Below, one piece after another: positions 8,695-18,114 of a DNA stretch of 64,000 bases. The notes under the pieces were generated by a model. It did not search any database, was not told the DNA's origin, and saw only the letters and a list, made by a program, of their open reading frames with translations. A program made the translations under genes and the position numbers. The stretch comes from PALSA-1353 sp050012375 (GTDB lineage Bacteria > Planctomycetota > Phycisphaerae > Tepidisphaerales > Tepidisphaeraceae): NCBI GenBank assembly GCA_050012375.1, contig JBEKHH010000014.1, forward strand, positions 30,615 through 94,614. The letters are read 5' to 3'. The first letter of the stretch is position 1, and every line of letters begins with the position of its first letter.

Positions 8695-9588
8695 CTAACC
8701 GGAGGTTTGCTGGTCTGGGGCGGAATCGTCTTCTTCGAGCGTGATCGATTTGACGACATCCTCGGCGGCGGTTTGCCGATTGGTGGCGGCCTTGAGATCG
8801 CTCGTCTTGATCCTGGGTTCCTTCTTTTCCTTCACTTTGTTGACGGCCAATTCAACGGGCAGATCGTCGGGAATATAGAGGATGCGCTTGCAACTGGGAC
8901 AAAAGACCAATTGGTCGCGGGTGTGAAGCTTGTTGTAAACGTCGGTGACCAGGTCCATGTTGCAGGCGGTGCAGGCGTATTCTTCGCGGCGGCGGTCTGG
9001 TTTGGCGAGGGCGCTCATGGCCTCGCCTTCAAAGCGCTCGGCCAGACGCTCAAACGCCTCCAGGGCCTTGTGCGGAACGGCCGCGGCGGCGGCTTCACGA
9101 ATGAGGCGCAGGGAATCGACCTCGGCCTGGAGCTGTTTGACGCGGTCGTCAATCTCGCCGCGCATCGCTTGCGGCTTTTTCCTTTCGACCTCGAGTAGAG
9201 CTTTCAGCTCCCGCGTCTCGGCCTGGAGCTTTTCCACCGATGCCATGACATTGAGCAATTGGTCCTCGACCTTGGCCTTGTCCAGTTTCTCGGTATTGAT
9301 CTCGACGAGGAAGGCCTGGTATTCGCGATTGTTCTTGGCGTTCTGCTGCTGGGTGCGAAGCCGCTCGATCTTGGCATCGCGGGTTTTCACGTCCAGGTCG
9401 AATTGGGCGACCTGGGCCTGCTGCTCCTTGAGGGTTGCCTGGCTCAGGGTATGGCGCTCGGAAAGCTCGCTGACTTTTCGCTCCTGAATGCGGACGTTCT
9501 TGCTGACGGCATCGAGACTTGACTGGGCTTCGCGGAGTTTCTGATCAGCTTGATAAAGTTCCACCAGGGCAATGTTCGTTGGACCCAT
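8695..9588 (-). CDS. Coiled-coil protein with C4 zinc ribbon (DUF164/CdsZ-like)
   Basis: A 297-residue protein. Residues 10-165 are a long charged coiled coil. A zinc ribbon follows, with cysteine pairs Cys206/Cys209 (CTAC) and Cys230/Cys233 (CPSC), and then a Lys/Glu-rich tail. This layout is that of a widespread bacterial family (DUF164, C4-type zinc ribbon) whose role is poorly defined; CdsZ members have been linked to type III secretion and flagella, but nothing of that kind is encoded nearby. The tail of about 60 residues after the ribbon is longer than I expect for the family. Divergent from the glycosyltransferase at 9743 and convergent with the P450 gene. Confidence 0.82.
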   Translation of the reverse strand: MGPTNIALVELYQADQKLREAQSSLDAVSKNVRIQERKVSELSERHTLSQATLKEQQAQVAQFDLDVKTRDAKIERLRTQQQNAKNNREYQAFLVEINTEKLDKAKVEDQLLNVMASVEKLQAETRELKALLEVERKKPQAMRGEIDDRVKQLQAEVDSLRLIREAAAAAVPHKALEAFERLAERFEGEAMSALAKPDRRREEYACTACNMDLVTDVYNKLHTRDQLVFCPSCKRILYIPDDLPVELAVNKVKEKKEPRIKTSDLKAATNRQTAAEDVVKSITLEEDDSAPDQQTSG

Positions 9589-9742
9589 AAGGCAATACCT
9601 CTAACAACTTCGGACCCACCATTATGGCGACAGCGGCGCGGATGAAAAGGGGTGAAAGGTCAAAATGGGCCAAGATCATCGTCAAGCAGGGGCAATTCGA
9701 GTAGAATTCCGCGGCGTCGGCGACGGTGAGCCGAAGCTGCTG

Positions 9743-10543
9743 ATGCTTCATAATCAAAAGGTTATCGTTGTTCTTCCAGCCTATCGCGCCGCCAAAACGG
9801 TCGAGCGAACCTACCACGATTTGCCGCTGGACGTGGTGGATCAGGTCCTTCTGGTGGACGATGCGGGGGGCGACGACACCGTGGAGATTTCCCGCCGCCT
9901 CGGAATCAAGACGATCCTGCATCGCCAGAACCTTGGCTATGGAGCCAACCAGAAGACCTGCTATTTCGAAGCGTTGGCCGCCGGGGCGGACATCGTCGTC
10001 ATGGTTCACCCCGACTACCAATACGACCCGCGTCTGGTGACGGCGATGGCTGGGATGGTCGCTTCGGGTGTTTACGACGCGGTTTTGGGATCGCGCATCG
10101 GCACGGCCCGGAAAGGCGGGATGCCGATTTGGAAATATGTGGCCAACCGGGCGCTGACGGCCATCGAGAACCTCCTTCTCGGCGCCAAACTGACGGAATT
10201 CCACAGCGGCTACCGCGCCTTCTCCAAGAAAGTCCTGCAAGAGCTGCCGCTGTTGGCCAATTCCGACGATTTTGTATTCGACAACCAGATGATCGCCCAA
10301 CTCGCGGCGTTCAAATTCAAGATTGGCGAGATTTCCTGCCCGACAAACTATTTCAGCGAAGCCAGCTCGATCAATTTTCAGCGCTCGGTGACGTACGGAC
10401 TGGGCGTACTTCGCACGAGCGTCGAGTTCCGACTCTGGAAATGGGGGCTTATCAAGCCGGCGATCTTCACGGCTGATTCCGCATCGCGGCTGAGTTCGGC
10501 CGAAGGCCAATCACGCCACGACGCCACCGTCACTGCGGCGTGA
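9743..10543 (+). CDS. Family 2 glycosyltransferase, DPM1/DPG-synthase-like
   Basis: A 266-residue GT-A enzyme. The nucleotide-binding start is VIVVLPAYRAAKTV, followed by LLVDDAGGDDT (37-46), NLGYGANQK, and HPDYQYD (89-95), which supplies the metal-binding acidic residues. FHSGYRAFS follows. These resemble polyprenyl-phosphate mannose or glucose synthases, which charge lipid carriers with sugar at the cytoplasmic face. No C-terminal membrane domain is present. The ATG at 9743 places the domain start where the family has it; upstream in-frame residues show no homology, and the SD is weak. Its likely product, a lipid-phosphate sugar, is the kind of donor the GT-C enzymes at 202, 18115 and 47586 would use; that link is inference. 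Confidence 0.85.
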   Translation: MLHNQKVIVVLPAYRAAKTVERTYHDLPLDVVDQVLLVDDAGGDDTVEISRRLGIKTILHRQNLGYGANQKTCYFEALAAGADIVVMVHPDYQYDPRLVTAMAGMVASGVYDAVLGSRIGTARKGGMPIWKYVANRALTAIENLLLGAKLTEFHSGYRAFSKKVLQELPLLANSDDFVFDNQMIAQLAAFKFKIGEISCPTNYFSEASSINFQRSVTYGLGVLRTSVEFRLWKWGLIKPAIFTADSASRLSSAEGQSRHDATVTAA

Positions 10544-10837
10544 AACGCCTGGAACACGCGGCGGAAAAACGCCGACCACGCCTGAAAGCGAGCGCACCGA
10601 AACGAGCGCAGAAAAAAACCGAAGCAAGGTGTCTCAAATGATGTCGGCGCTCCGGATTACCGGATTGATTCGCCTTCTAAGAGGCATTGTTCTGACGCCC
10701 CGGCTCCCGTAGGCATCACGCCGGAACTTGAACCCGGGGATCACCTGCTTCGGCGAGGGAAATTGTACCAACGTTTGTCCCAATAATGCCAGAATAATTC
10801 CCGATTTGAACATGCCCGGATACTGCCCCCGAGGCCC

Positions 10838-11572
10838 TCACACCGGCAACTTCCGGCGCCGCGACGCCCGACCGGCCAGTCGGCGAAGCAACTGCTCCAG
10901 CATCGACGCTTCCATGCATTTTTTCATCGCTTGCGTGATTTCATGATCGGGGGCAATTTCGGTCATGGCCTCGTAGATCGGTTCCGCCGCTTCGAAATTC
11001 CCCTTAAGCATGTAATAATCGACGGCCACGCGAGCCATCGCCACGAACTCCGAAACATGGAAAACATCGCGGTCGGGGTACATCAGCTTGAGGTCCCATT
11101 TGTTCTGCATGACGGCCTCGGCCTGGGCAATCTCGCCGCGGCGGAGATGAAGTGCGGCCAAATTAACTTTTGCAAAAAGGTAATCGGGATAACGCTCGTG
11201 GCATATTTTAACCAGCCGTTCGGCCTTTTCGTCCTCGTCGACTTGCTGATATGCGGCCGTCAGCCAGTTCATCAGCAGCTTCGAATTGGGGAATCGTTCC
11301 AGCAGATTCTCCAACTCCGGAATCGCTCGATGAGGATGGTTGTGGGTCCAATCAAATAATTTCTCGCGCCGGTCTTCCATCACGGCGTCAAGCTGGGGGT
11401 CGCTCTCGTCGGGCAGACAGACCGGCTCACTGGTAATGTCGTATTCAAGGAAACGAAAAGCTGGAGGAACATCAACGTCCAAATGGGAGATCGTCCGGTC
11501 GCTCCAGGAAGCCCTGCTGTACTTCCGTTCCTTGCGGCGTTTTCGACGGAGTTGCTTGTCGGCGCGAGACAT
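10838..11572 (-). CDS. TPR-containing soluble protein
   Basis: A 244-residue protein with a very basic N-terminus (RRKRRKERK), an acidic middle (PDESDPQLDAVMEDRRE) and helical repeats of the tetratricopeptide type between about residues 75 and 225, for example the stretch around AYQQVDEDEKAERLVKICHERYP. It ends in another basic tail. The start at 11572 is supported by AGGAGG just upstream. A longer frame to 11731 would run through the 16S terminator at 11659-11692 and is rejected. TPRs mediate protein contacts; the highly basic ends suggest nucleic-acid or ribosome contact, but this is a guess. Function unknown. Confidence 0.8.
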   Translation of the reverse strand: MSRADKQLRRKRRKERKYSRASWSDRTISHLDVDVPPAFRFLEYDITSEPVCLPDESDPQLDAVMEDRREKLFDWTHNHPHRAIPELENLLERFPNSKLLMNWLTAAYQQVDEDEKAERLVKICHERYPDYLFAKVNLAALHLRRGEIAQAEAVMQNKWDLKLMYPDRDVFHVSEFVAMARVAVDYYMLKGNFEAAEPIYEAMTEIAPDHEITQAMKKCMEASMLEQLLRRLAGRASRRRKLPV

Positions 11573-11658
11573 GCGTCCTCCTTGACGGATTGCGACCAGC
11601 TCCACTGCTGTGGCGCCGCGAATATACCACGGCTTGTTGCGAAACAGAAATCGCGCAT

Positions 11659-11692
11659 GAAAAAAGCCCGGCCTGCAAGCAGACCGGGCTTG
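11659..11692 (-). terminator. Intrinsic terminator of the 16S rRNA unit
   Basis: On the minus strand a GC-rich stem (AAGCCCGG...CCGGGCTT) is followed directly by a T-run. It lies 5 nt past the trailer arm of the 16S processing stem and upstream of the TPR gene's SD, so the rRNA transcript should end here. Confidence 0.85.
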
Positions 11693-11696
11693 TGAT

Positions 11697-11718
11697 CTTT
11701 GACAAGTGAATAGTCGGA
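11697..11718 (-). repeat. 3' (trailer) arm of the pre-16S processing stem
   Basis: Twenty-two nucleotides that are the exact reverse complement of 13722-13743, so the two ends of the 16S precursor can pair into a perfect 22-bp helix. Such stems are the usual RNase III substrate for releasing pre-16S rRNA. Confidence 0.85.
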
Positions 11719-11829
11719 AACCAATCCGCAACGTTGCCGCTGCGAATCCCGCCCTTCGACAAGCTCGGGGCAGGCGAGGCTGTGCTGACCGTGTTCGTTC
11801 AGATCGCTCTGAACGATATTCTAAGAATC

Positions 11830-13340
<1,511 letters not shown>

Positions 13341-13721
13341 TTCTTGGCACTGGCCGTTCCTGACGCCCGATGTCAAAATCCGCATTTGCATGCGAACTTC
13401 CAATCGGGACTGACACTTTCACAACCAGCGTTTATCCTCGAAACGAGTCTGTCCACCGATTGGATCAAGACAGATCCAATCGGCTGTTACTGCCCCTTTA
13501 CCGGCTAAGGAAAAGGGGTCAGTCGACCACATTTCGCCCCCGGTGATTCACCGGGGGCTAATTGCAATCGATGCAAGGCTCAAACATCTTCGATGGCATA
13601 CTTCAAAAATTGATCAAGGAAGATCACTTACTTGCGTGCACCACAAGGATGTTTGAGATCTGACAAAATTGTCCGGACCACGTTGTACAAAAACGCTTCC
13701 GAACTCACATCCTCGCGGCTG

Positions 13722-13743
13722 TCCGACTATTCACTTGTCAAAG
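13722..13743 (-). repeat. 5' (leader) arm of the pre-16S processing stem
   Basis: Pairs perfectly with 11697-11718 over 22 bp, bracketing the 16S gene. The first nine nucleotides of this arm are shared with the boxA element, so antitermination and processing signals overlap. Confidence 0.85.
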
Positions 13744-13747
13744 AGCA
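13735..13747 (-). promoter_or_regulatory. boxA antitermination element
   Basis: TGCTCTTTGACAA on the minus strand differs from the E. coli rrn boxA TGCTCTTTAACAA at one base. It lies in the 16S leader about 80 nt after the predicted start site, where NusB/NusE would bind to stop premature termination. Confidence 0.8.
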
Positions 13748-13828
13748 AATTCACAAGCCGTTGCAGTAACTTCCGTTACGGCATTTACTGCGCCCACAAA
13801 AAGCCTTTGAACTTCAGCGGGGAGGCAG

Positions 13829-13856
13829 ATGTTATCGTTTGTTTAGCCGTTGTCAA
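13829..13856 (-). promoter_or_regulatory. 16S rRNA promoter
   Basis: TTGACA (perfect -35) at 13851-13856, 16-nt spacer, TAACAT (-10) at 13829-13834. Start predicted near 13822, giving a leader of about 480 nt. The spacing and the boxA downstream fit an rRNA promoter. Confidence 0.65.
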
Positions 13857-14102
13857 TCCGTGTCGCCAAAATTCGCGACTTGCGGTCGGAATGCTTCAAT
13901 CGGCCAAATGCAGGTTTCTTCTGCAACCGCGTGGTCAGGCTTTTGGCCGCACGTGCGCCAATTCTCCGCCACCGATGATGTCAACATGTTGCAACCTGCA
14001 ACTTGCGGCTCGCGTCGTTCGTGTCGCAGTTCATTCACCGCAACCAACGCCTGCCGGGGAAAGGTGATGACCAAAGCATTATTCTCATCCCAGCACCACC
14101 CG

Positions 14103-15596
14103 TCAAGAGGATTTTCTGCGAATTTCCGATTCGGAACCCTCCCCAGAGCCTTCCAACGCCAGTTTCTCAATCTGTTCATCGCTCGCTTCATCCAGCGAAA
14201 CACCCGCTTTGCGCGCTTCCTTCCCGCGAAGGACCAGCTTGATTGGAACCTCCGGGTATGGCAGCAATTCCCGAAACCGATTGATCATGAACCGCTGATA
14301 TCCTTCGTCCAGAAACTTCGGATTGTTCACGAACAGCACGATCGTCGGCGGCGCCACCGACGTCTGCGTCGCGTAATAAATCCGCGCTTTTCGCCCGCTC
14401 GGCGTGCTCGGGTGCCGTTCCGTCAGAATCTGCCGCACGACACGATTCAACTGCCCCGTCGTCAGCCGCGTGTTGGTCTGCTTGAACAGAAACTGCGCTT
14501 CGTCAACGACGGCCTGCACGTTCCGCCCGTCCTTGGCGGTGATGAATGCGATCGGCGCATATTTAATGTGCCGCAGTTCCTCATCCAGATATTCGCGGAA
14601 TTCTTCCTTCACCTGCGCATCGTCCACCGAGCCGTCGGCGATTTCCTTGCGAGTCTCCCGCAACTTCTCGAGCGTCAGGTCCCATTTGCTGACCACGATC
14701 AACACCGGCTTGAACTGATCGGCGATGTATTTGGCCAATTTCTTATCCGGCTCACTCACCGGCTCGACGCCATCTACCAGCATGAGCACCACATCCGCCC
14801 GCCGAATCGACCGCTGCGCCCTGTGATAGCTGTAAAACTCGATATCGTTGGCCACAATCCGCCGCTTCTTCCGCACGCCGGCGGTGTCGATCACGATCAG
14901 CGTCTTTCCGTCCTTCTCCACCCGAACGTCGATGCTGTCCCGCGTCGTTCCCGGAATCTCCGAAACAATCACGCGATGAGCATCGCCCTGGTACAGCCCG
15001 GCGATGGCATTCACGAGCGTGCTCTTGCCCGAGTTCCGCTTCCCCACAATCGCCAGCATCATCTGCGGCAAGGGCATTTCACTCGGCGCATCGGATAAAT
15101 CGACGTTCTTTGCCACCGCCGCCAGAACCTCATCCAGGTTCCGCTCGCGCAGTGCCGAGACGCCGATCGGCATGCCCAGCCCCAGCCGGGCAAAATCACC
15201 CAGCCCCGCGTCGGCCGTGGGGCCGTCGGCCTTGTTGGCAATCAGAACCGTTTTAATCCCCCGCCGCCGAAGCAGGCCGGCGATTTCCTGGTCCACCGCC
15301 GTCAGGCCTTCCTGACAATCGACGATGAACAGCACGAGATTAGCTCGCGACATCGCGATCTCGATCTGCTCCTGAATATTTTCCGTCAATTGATTCGGAT
15401 CGACGAACCCATACCCGCCGGTATCAACAAGTTCGACATATCGGCCATCGACGAACAGCGGAACCGACACCCGATCGCGCGTCACGCCGGGCGTGTCCTG
15501 AACAATGCTGATGCGCTTGCCGGCCAGGCTGTTGAGGAGGCTGCTTTTCCCGACGTTGGGCCGGCCGACGATCGCGATGAAGGGCATGGATGGCAT
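14103..15596 (-). CDS. der: Ribosome assembly GTPase Der (EngA)
   Basis: A 497-residue protein with the tandem GTPase layout unique to Der. The first G domain has P-loop GRPNVGKS (11-18), the DTGG G3 motif, and NKAD (121-124). The second has P-loop GKRNSGKS (185-192), DTAG, and SKWD. A C-terminal KH-like domain follows. Length matches the family (about 490). It acts in 50S subunit maturation. The last residues form a short Glu/Ser-rich tail. The ATG at 15596 has no clear SD; the next in-frame ATG, three codons later, would keep the whole P-loop and is possible. It lies upstream of the 16S unit on the same strand, but that unit has its own promoter. Confidence 0.97.
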   Translation of the reverse strand: MPSMPFIAIVGRPNVGKSSLLNSLAGKRISIVQDTPGVTRDRVSVPLFVDGRYVELVDTGGYGFVDPNQLTENIQEQIEIAMSRANLVLFIVDCQEGLTAVDQEIAGLLRRRGIKTVLIANKADGPTADAGLGDFARLGLGMPIGVSALRERNLDEVLAAVAKNVDLSDAPSEMPLPQMMLAIVGKRNSGKSTLVNAIAGLYQGDAHRVIVSEIPGTTRDSIDVRVEKDGKTLIVIDTAGVRKKRRIVANDIEFYSYHRAQRSIRRADVVLMLVDGVEPVSEPDKKLAKYIADQFKPVLIVVSKWDLTLEKLRETRKEIADGSVDDAQVKEEFREYLDEELRHIKYAPIAFITAKDGRNVQAVVDEAQFLFKQTNTRLTTGQLNRVVRQILTERHPSTPSGRKARIYYATQTSVAPPTIVLFVNNPKFLDEGYQRFMINRFRELLPYPEVPIKLVLRGKEARKAGVSLDEASDEQIEKLALEGSGEGSESEIRRKSS

Positions 15597-15731
15597 AAAT
15601 GATTCGCAAAAACAGGCCGGAGTTCTCCCGATGCACCGGCCAGTTCAAGCGCTAGCGACCAGAAAAGCAAGCGGTTCGTCCGCGATCGATCTTGCGCCAG
15701 ATCGCCCCGAACGGCGTGGATAACGGCCGAA

Positions 15732-16790
15732 CTATTTCACATCCACCGGCGAGCCGTTCCTTCGCGCCGATTCATACATCGCCTGGATGATCGCAACCGC
15801 CTTGCGGGCCTCGGGGCCGCAGGTTTCGGCCTCTTCGCCACGCTCCCAGGCTTCATACACCGCAAGCATGTTCTTGCCGTGCAAATCCAATCCGATATCG
15901 GTCGCGGCTTTCCCGCCGCCGCTGTTCGTGGCGTTCGCGGGATTGAGCCTATCGAGCAATTCCATGTCCCCAGGCTGAGGATTTTTGAATTCGAAGCGTT
16001 TCAATCCGTTCTCGCTGATGGCCGTGCCCAACTCTCCGCCGATCTCGATTCGCACCGCCCCGCCGGGCCACATCGCCGTCGTGCTGACGTACGTGCCGTG
16101 GGCGCCATTCTCAAATTGCAGCGCGCAGGTAAGCGTGTCTTCCACTTCGATCTTCGGATGGATCCGGCTGGAAGCATAGGCGCTGACCGTTTTCACCGGC
16201 CCGACGATCCACTGCATCAGATCGACCTGGTGAACGCCCTGGTTCATCACCGCCCCGCCGCCGTCCAACTTCCATGTCCCCCGCCACCCGCCCTCTTCAT
16301 AGTATTGGTCGGTGCGATACCAGGGCGTGAAGACCCCCGCCCACGCGATCTTGCCGAAGCGCCCGTCCTGCACGGCCTGTCGCAGGGCGCGGTTGGCGTC
16401 GTTCCAGCGATTCTGAAAAATTCCCGCCAGCTTCACGCCCTTCTGTTTCGCCACCGCGATCATCTCGTCGATGCGCTTGGGCTCGATTTCCATCGGCTTT
16501 TCGACCAGGACATTCAATCCATGCTCCATCGCGGTGATGACCGGCCCCTTGTGATCGCCGCTGGGGGTGCAGACGTGCACCGAATCCAGCTTCTCCTTGC
16601 GCAGCATCTCTTCAAGATCGGTGTAAATCGGAACGGAAAGCTTGTTTTTATCCAGCGCCTTGCGCCCCTGGTCGCGTTCCAGATCGCAGACCGAGACGAG
16701 CCGGCAATTGGGCAGTTTCATCATGGAGCGCACGTGCAGTTCGCCCACCACTCCCGTGCCGACCACCGCGATGCGCCATTGTCGAGGCAT
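15732..16790 (-). CDS. Gfo/Idh/MocA-family NAD(P)-dependent oxidoreductase
   Basis: A 352-residue dehydrogenase. The Rossmann fold opens with IAVVGTGVVG (G11-G16), and VEKPMEIEP holds the EKP catalytic-loop lysine (97-99), both hallmarks of this family. The C-terminal half is the alpha/beta dimer domain, with DGGGAVMNQGVHQVDLMQWIVG carrying the substrate-site His and Asp. Such enzymes oxidise or reduce sugar or inositol carbons; planctomycetes carry many copies. The start at 16790 was preferred over an ATG two codons upstream because GGGAG lies 6 nt before it. It begins 15 bp after the tyrS stop on the same strand, so the two may be co-transcribed. Substrate unknown. Confidence 0.92.
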   Translation of the reverse strand: MPRQWRIAVVGTGVVGELHVRSMMKLPNCRLVSVCDLERDQGRKALDKNKLSVPIYTDLEEMLRKEKLDSVHVCTPSGDHKGPVITAMEHGLNVLVEKPMEIEPKRIDEMIAVAKQKGVKLAGIFQNRWNDANRALRQAVQDGRFGKIAWAGVFTPWYRTDQYYEEGGWRGTWKLDGGGAVMNQGVHQVDLMQWIVGPVKTVSAYASSRIHPKIEVEDTLTCALQFENGAHGTYVSTTAMWPGGAVRIEIGGELGTAISENGLKRFEFKNPQPGDMELLDRLNPANATNSGGGKAATDIGLDLHGKNMLAVYEAWERGEEAETCGPEARKAVAIIQAMYESARRNGSPVDVK

Positions 16791-16805
16791 GTCCATCTCC
16801 CAAAA

Positions 16806-18014
16806 TCATTTGCGGGGCAAAAGCCTGGCAAATTTCCGGTTCCCCAACTGCAAGACGACAGGCTTAGCAAACGAATAATCCCTGGACGGATCGGTCACTT
16901 TCTGCCCATCGATTTTTACCGCCCCTTCCTTCATCTTTCGCATCGCTTCGCCGTTGGATGCGGCCAAGCCCGCCTTGACCAGCAAAGGGGCCAACTTCTG
17001 CGGCTCGGCGCCGATGGAGAACTCCGGCATCTCCTCCGGCACGCCGCCGTGCGTCGTCTTGACGAATTCCGCCTCGGCAGCCGTCGCGGCTTGCGCATCG
17101 TGCAGCCAGGCGATGATCCATTTGGCCAGCGCCGCCTTCGCGTCGCGCGGATTCGCCGCGATCGCCGGCTTGAATTGCTCCGGCGGAAGATCGCTCAGCA
17201 GCGTGTAATAGTTTTCCAGAAGATGATCCGGAAGCTTCATGATCTTCCCGAACATCCCGTCGGGCCCCGAGGGCGGATCGGTCACGCCGATGTAATTCCC
17301 CTTGCTCTTGGACATTTTCATCTGGCCGTCGGTGCCAACGAGCAGCGGCGTGACCATGACCACCTGCGACTCCTTGCCTTCCTCTTTCTGAAACTCCCGG
17401 CCGACCAGGTTGTTGAAGAGCTGGTCGCTGCCGCCGATCTCCACGTCCGCCTCGATGATCACGCTGTCCCAGCCCTGTAGCAGCGGATAAAGAAATTCGT
17501 GGATGCGAATGTCCCCCCCAGCCTGAAAACGTTCCTTGAAACTATCGCGATCGAGCATCTGGGCGACGGACTTTCGGCTGGCCAGCTTGATCAGATCGAT
17601 CAGGTTCATCGCCCCCAGCCATTCGCCGTTGAATCGCACCTCCAGGCGGTCGGGATCGGTCAGGAGAATCTTGCCGATCTGTGAAACGTAGGTTTTGGCA
17701 TTGGCGTCGATCTGCTCCGGGCTGAGGATGGGCCGGGTGGCATTTCGGCCCGAGGGGTCGCCGACGCGAGCGGTGTAATCGCCGATGATGAGCACGGCCT
17801 TGTGCCCGAATTCCTGGAATTGCCGGATGAGTTTGAGCGGCACGGCATGCCCGAGGGTCACATCCGGAGCGGTCGGATCCATTCCGAACTTGATGCGAAG
17901 CGGTTTGGCCGACTCGGCGCTGGTCTTCAGCTTTCGACGCAAATCCTCCTCGGTAAGGATTCGCTCGCACCGGCGGGAAAGAAGCCGAATTTGATCGTCA
18001 ATCGAAACGGGCAT
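16806..18014 (-). CDS. tyrS: Tyrosyl-tRNA synthetase
   Basis: A 402-residue class I synthetase that charges tRNA-Tyr. The HIGH-type motif is DVTLGHA (TLGH at 53-56), KMSKS is exact at residues 233-237, and the C-terminus carries an S4-like RNA-binding segment (ASNGEAMRKMKEGAVKIDGQ). Length and order agree with bacterial TyrRS. The frame continues upstream to 18209, but that part has no homology and overlaps the divergent membrane gene. A near-consensus promoter ends 10 nt before the ATG at 18014, so that start is chosen and the leader should be only about 3 nt. Confidence 0.96.
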   Translation of the reverse strand: MPVSIDDQIRLLSRRCERILTEEDLRRKLKTSAESAKPLRIKFGMDPTAPDVTLGHAVPLKLIRQFQEFGHKAVLIIGDYTARVGDPSGRNATRPILSPEQIDANAKTYVSQIGKILLTDPDRLEVRFNGEWLGAMNLIDLIKLASRKSVAQMLDRDSFKERFQAGGDIRIHEFLYPLLQGWDSVIIEADVEIGGSDQLFNNLVGREFQKEEGKESQVVMVTPLLVGTDGQMKMSKSKGNYIGVTDPPSGPDGMFGKIMKLPDHLLENYYTLLSDLPPEQFKPAIAANPRDAKAALAKWIIAWLHDAQAATAAEAEFVKTTHGGVPEEMPEFSIGAEPQKLAPLLVKAGLAASNGEAMRKMKEGAVKIDGQKVTDPSRDYSFAKPVVLQLGNRKFARLLPRK

Positions 18015-18024
18015 TGGGGACGGA

Positions 18025-18053
18025 ATTGTAAGAAGCACGCGCCAATCCAGCAA
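18025..18053 (-). promoter_or_regulatory. tyrS promoter, very short leader
   Basis: TTGCTG at 18048-18053, 17-nt spacer, TACAAT at 18025-18030, all on the minus strand. The predicted start is about 3 nt before the tyrS ATG and no SD fits in between. Confidence 0.6.
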
Positions 18054-18100
18054 CGAAGGGCGCCGCGCCGCGATGGATTGCCAAAGACCGGAGGCGATTG

Positions 18101-18106
18101 TAGTTT
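18101..18106 (+). promoter_or_regulatory. -10-like box before the GT39-like gene
   Basis: TAGTTT ends 8 nt before the ATG at 18115 and no SD is present. Divergent from the tyrS promoter 50 bp away. Confidence 0.35.
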
Positions 18107-18114
18107 GACGCTTC

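Larger units (their letters stand above)
13341..14102 (-). other. 16S leader and promoter region, no protein gene
   Basis: 762 bp between the 16S 5' end and the der stop codon. It holds the promoter, boxA and leader arm listed separately. Frames that cross it have no SD, no recognisable domain and AT-rich irregular codon use, so none is called. Confidence 0.7.

Noticed and set aside
10838..11731. Longer start for the TPR gene at 11731
   Set aside because: It would include the 16S terminator and trailer arm; the ATG at 11572 has AGGAGG upstream.
15879..17480. A 533-codon plus-strand frame across the oxidoreductase and tyrS
   Set aside because: It crosses two convincing minus-strand genes and reads as low-quality Arg/His-rich sequence.
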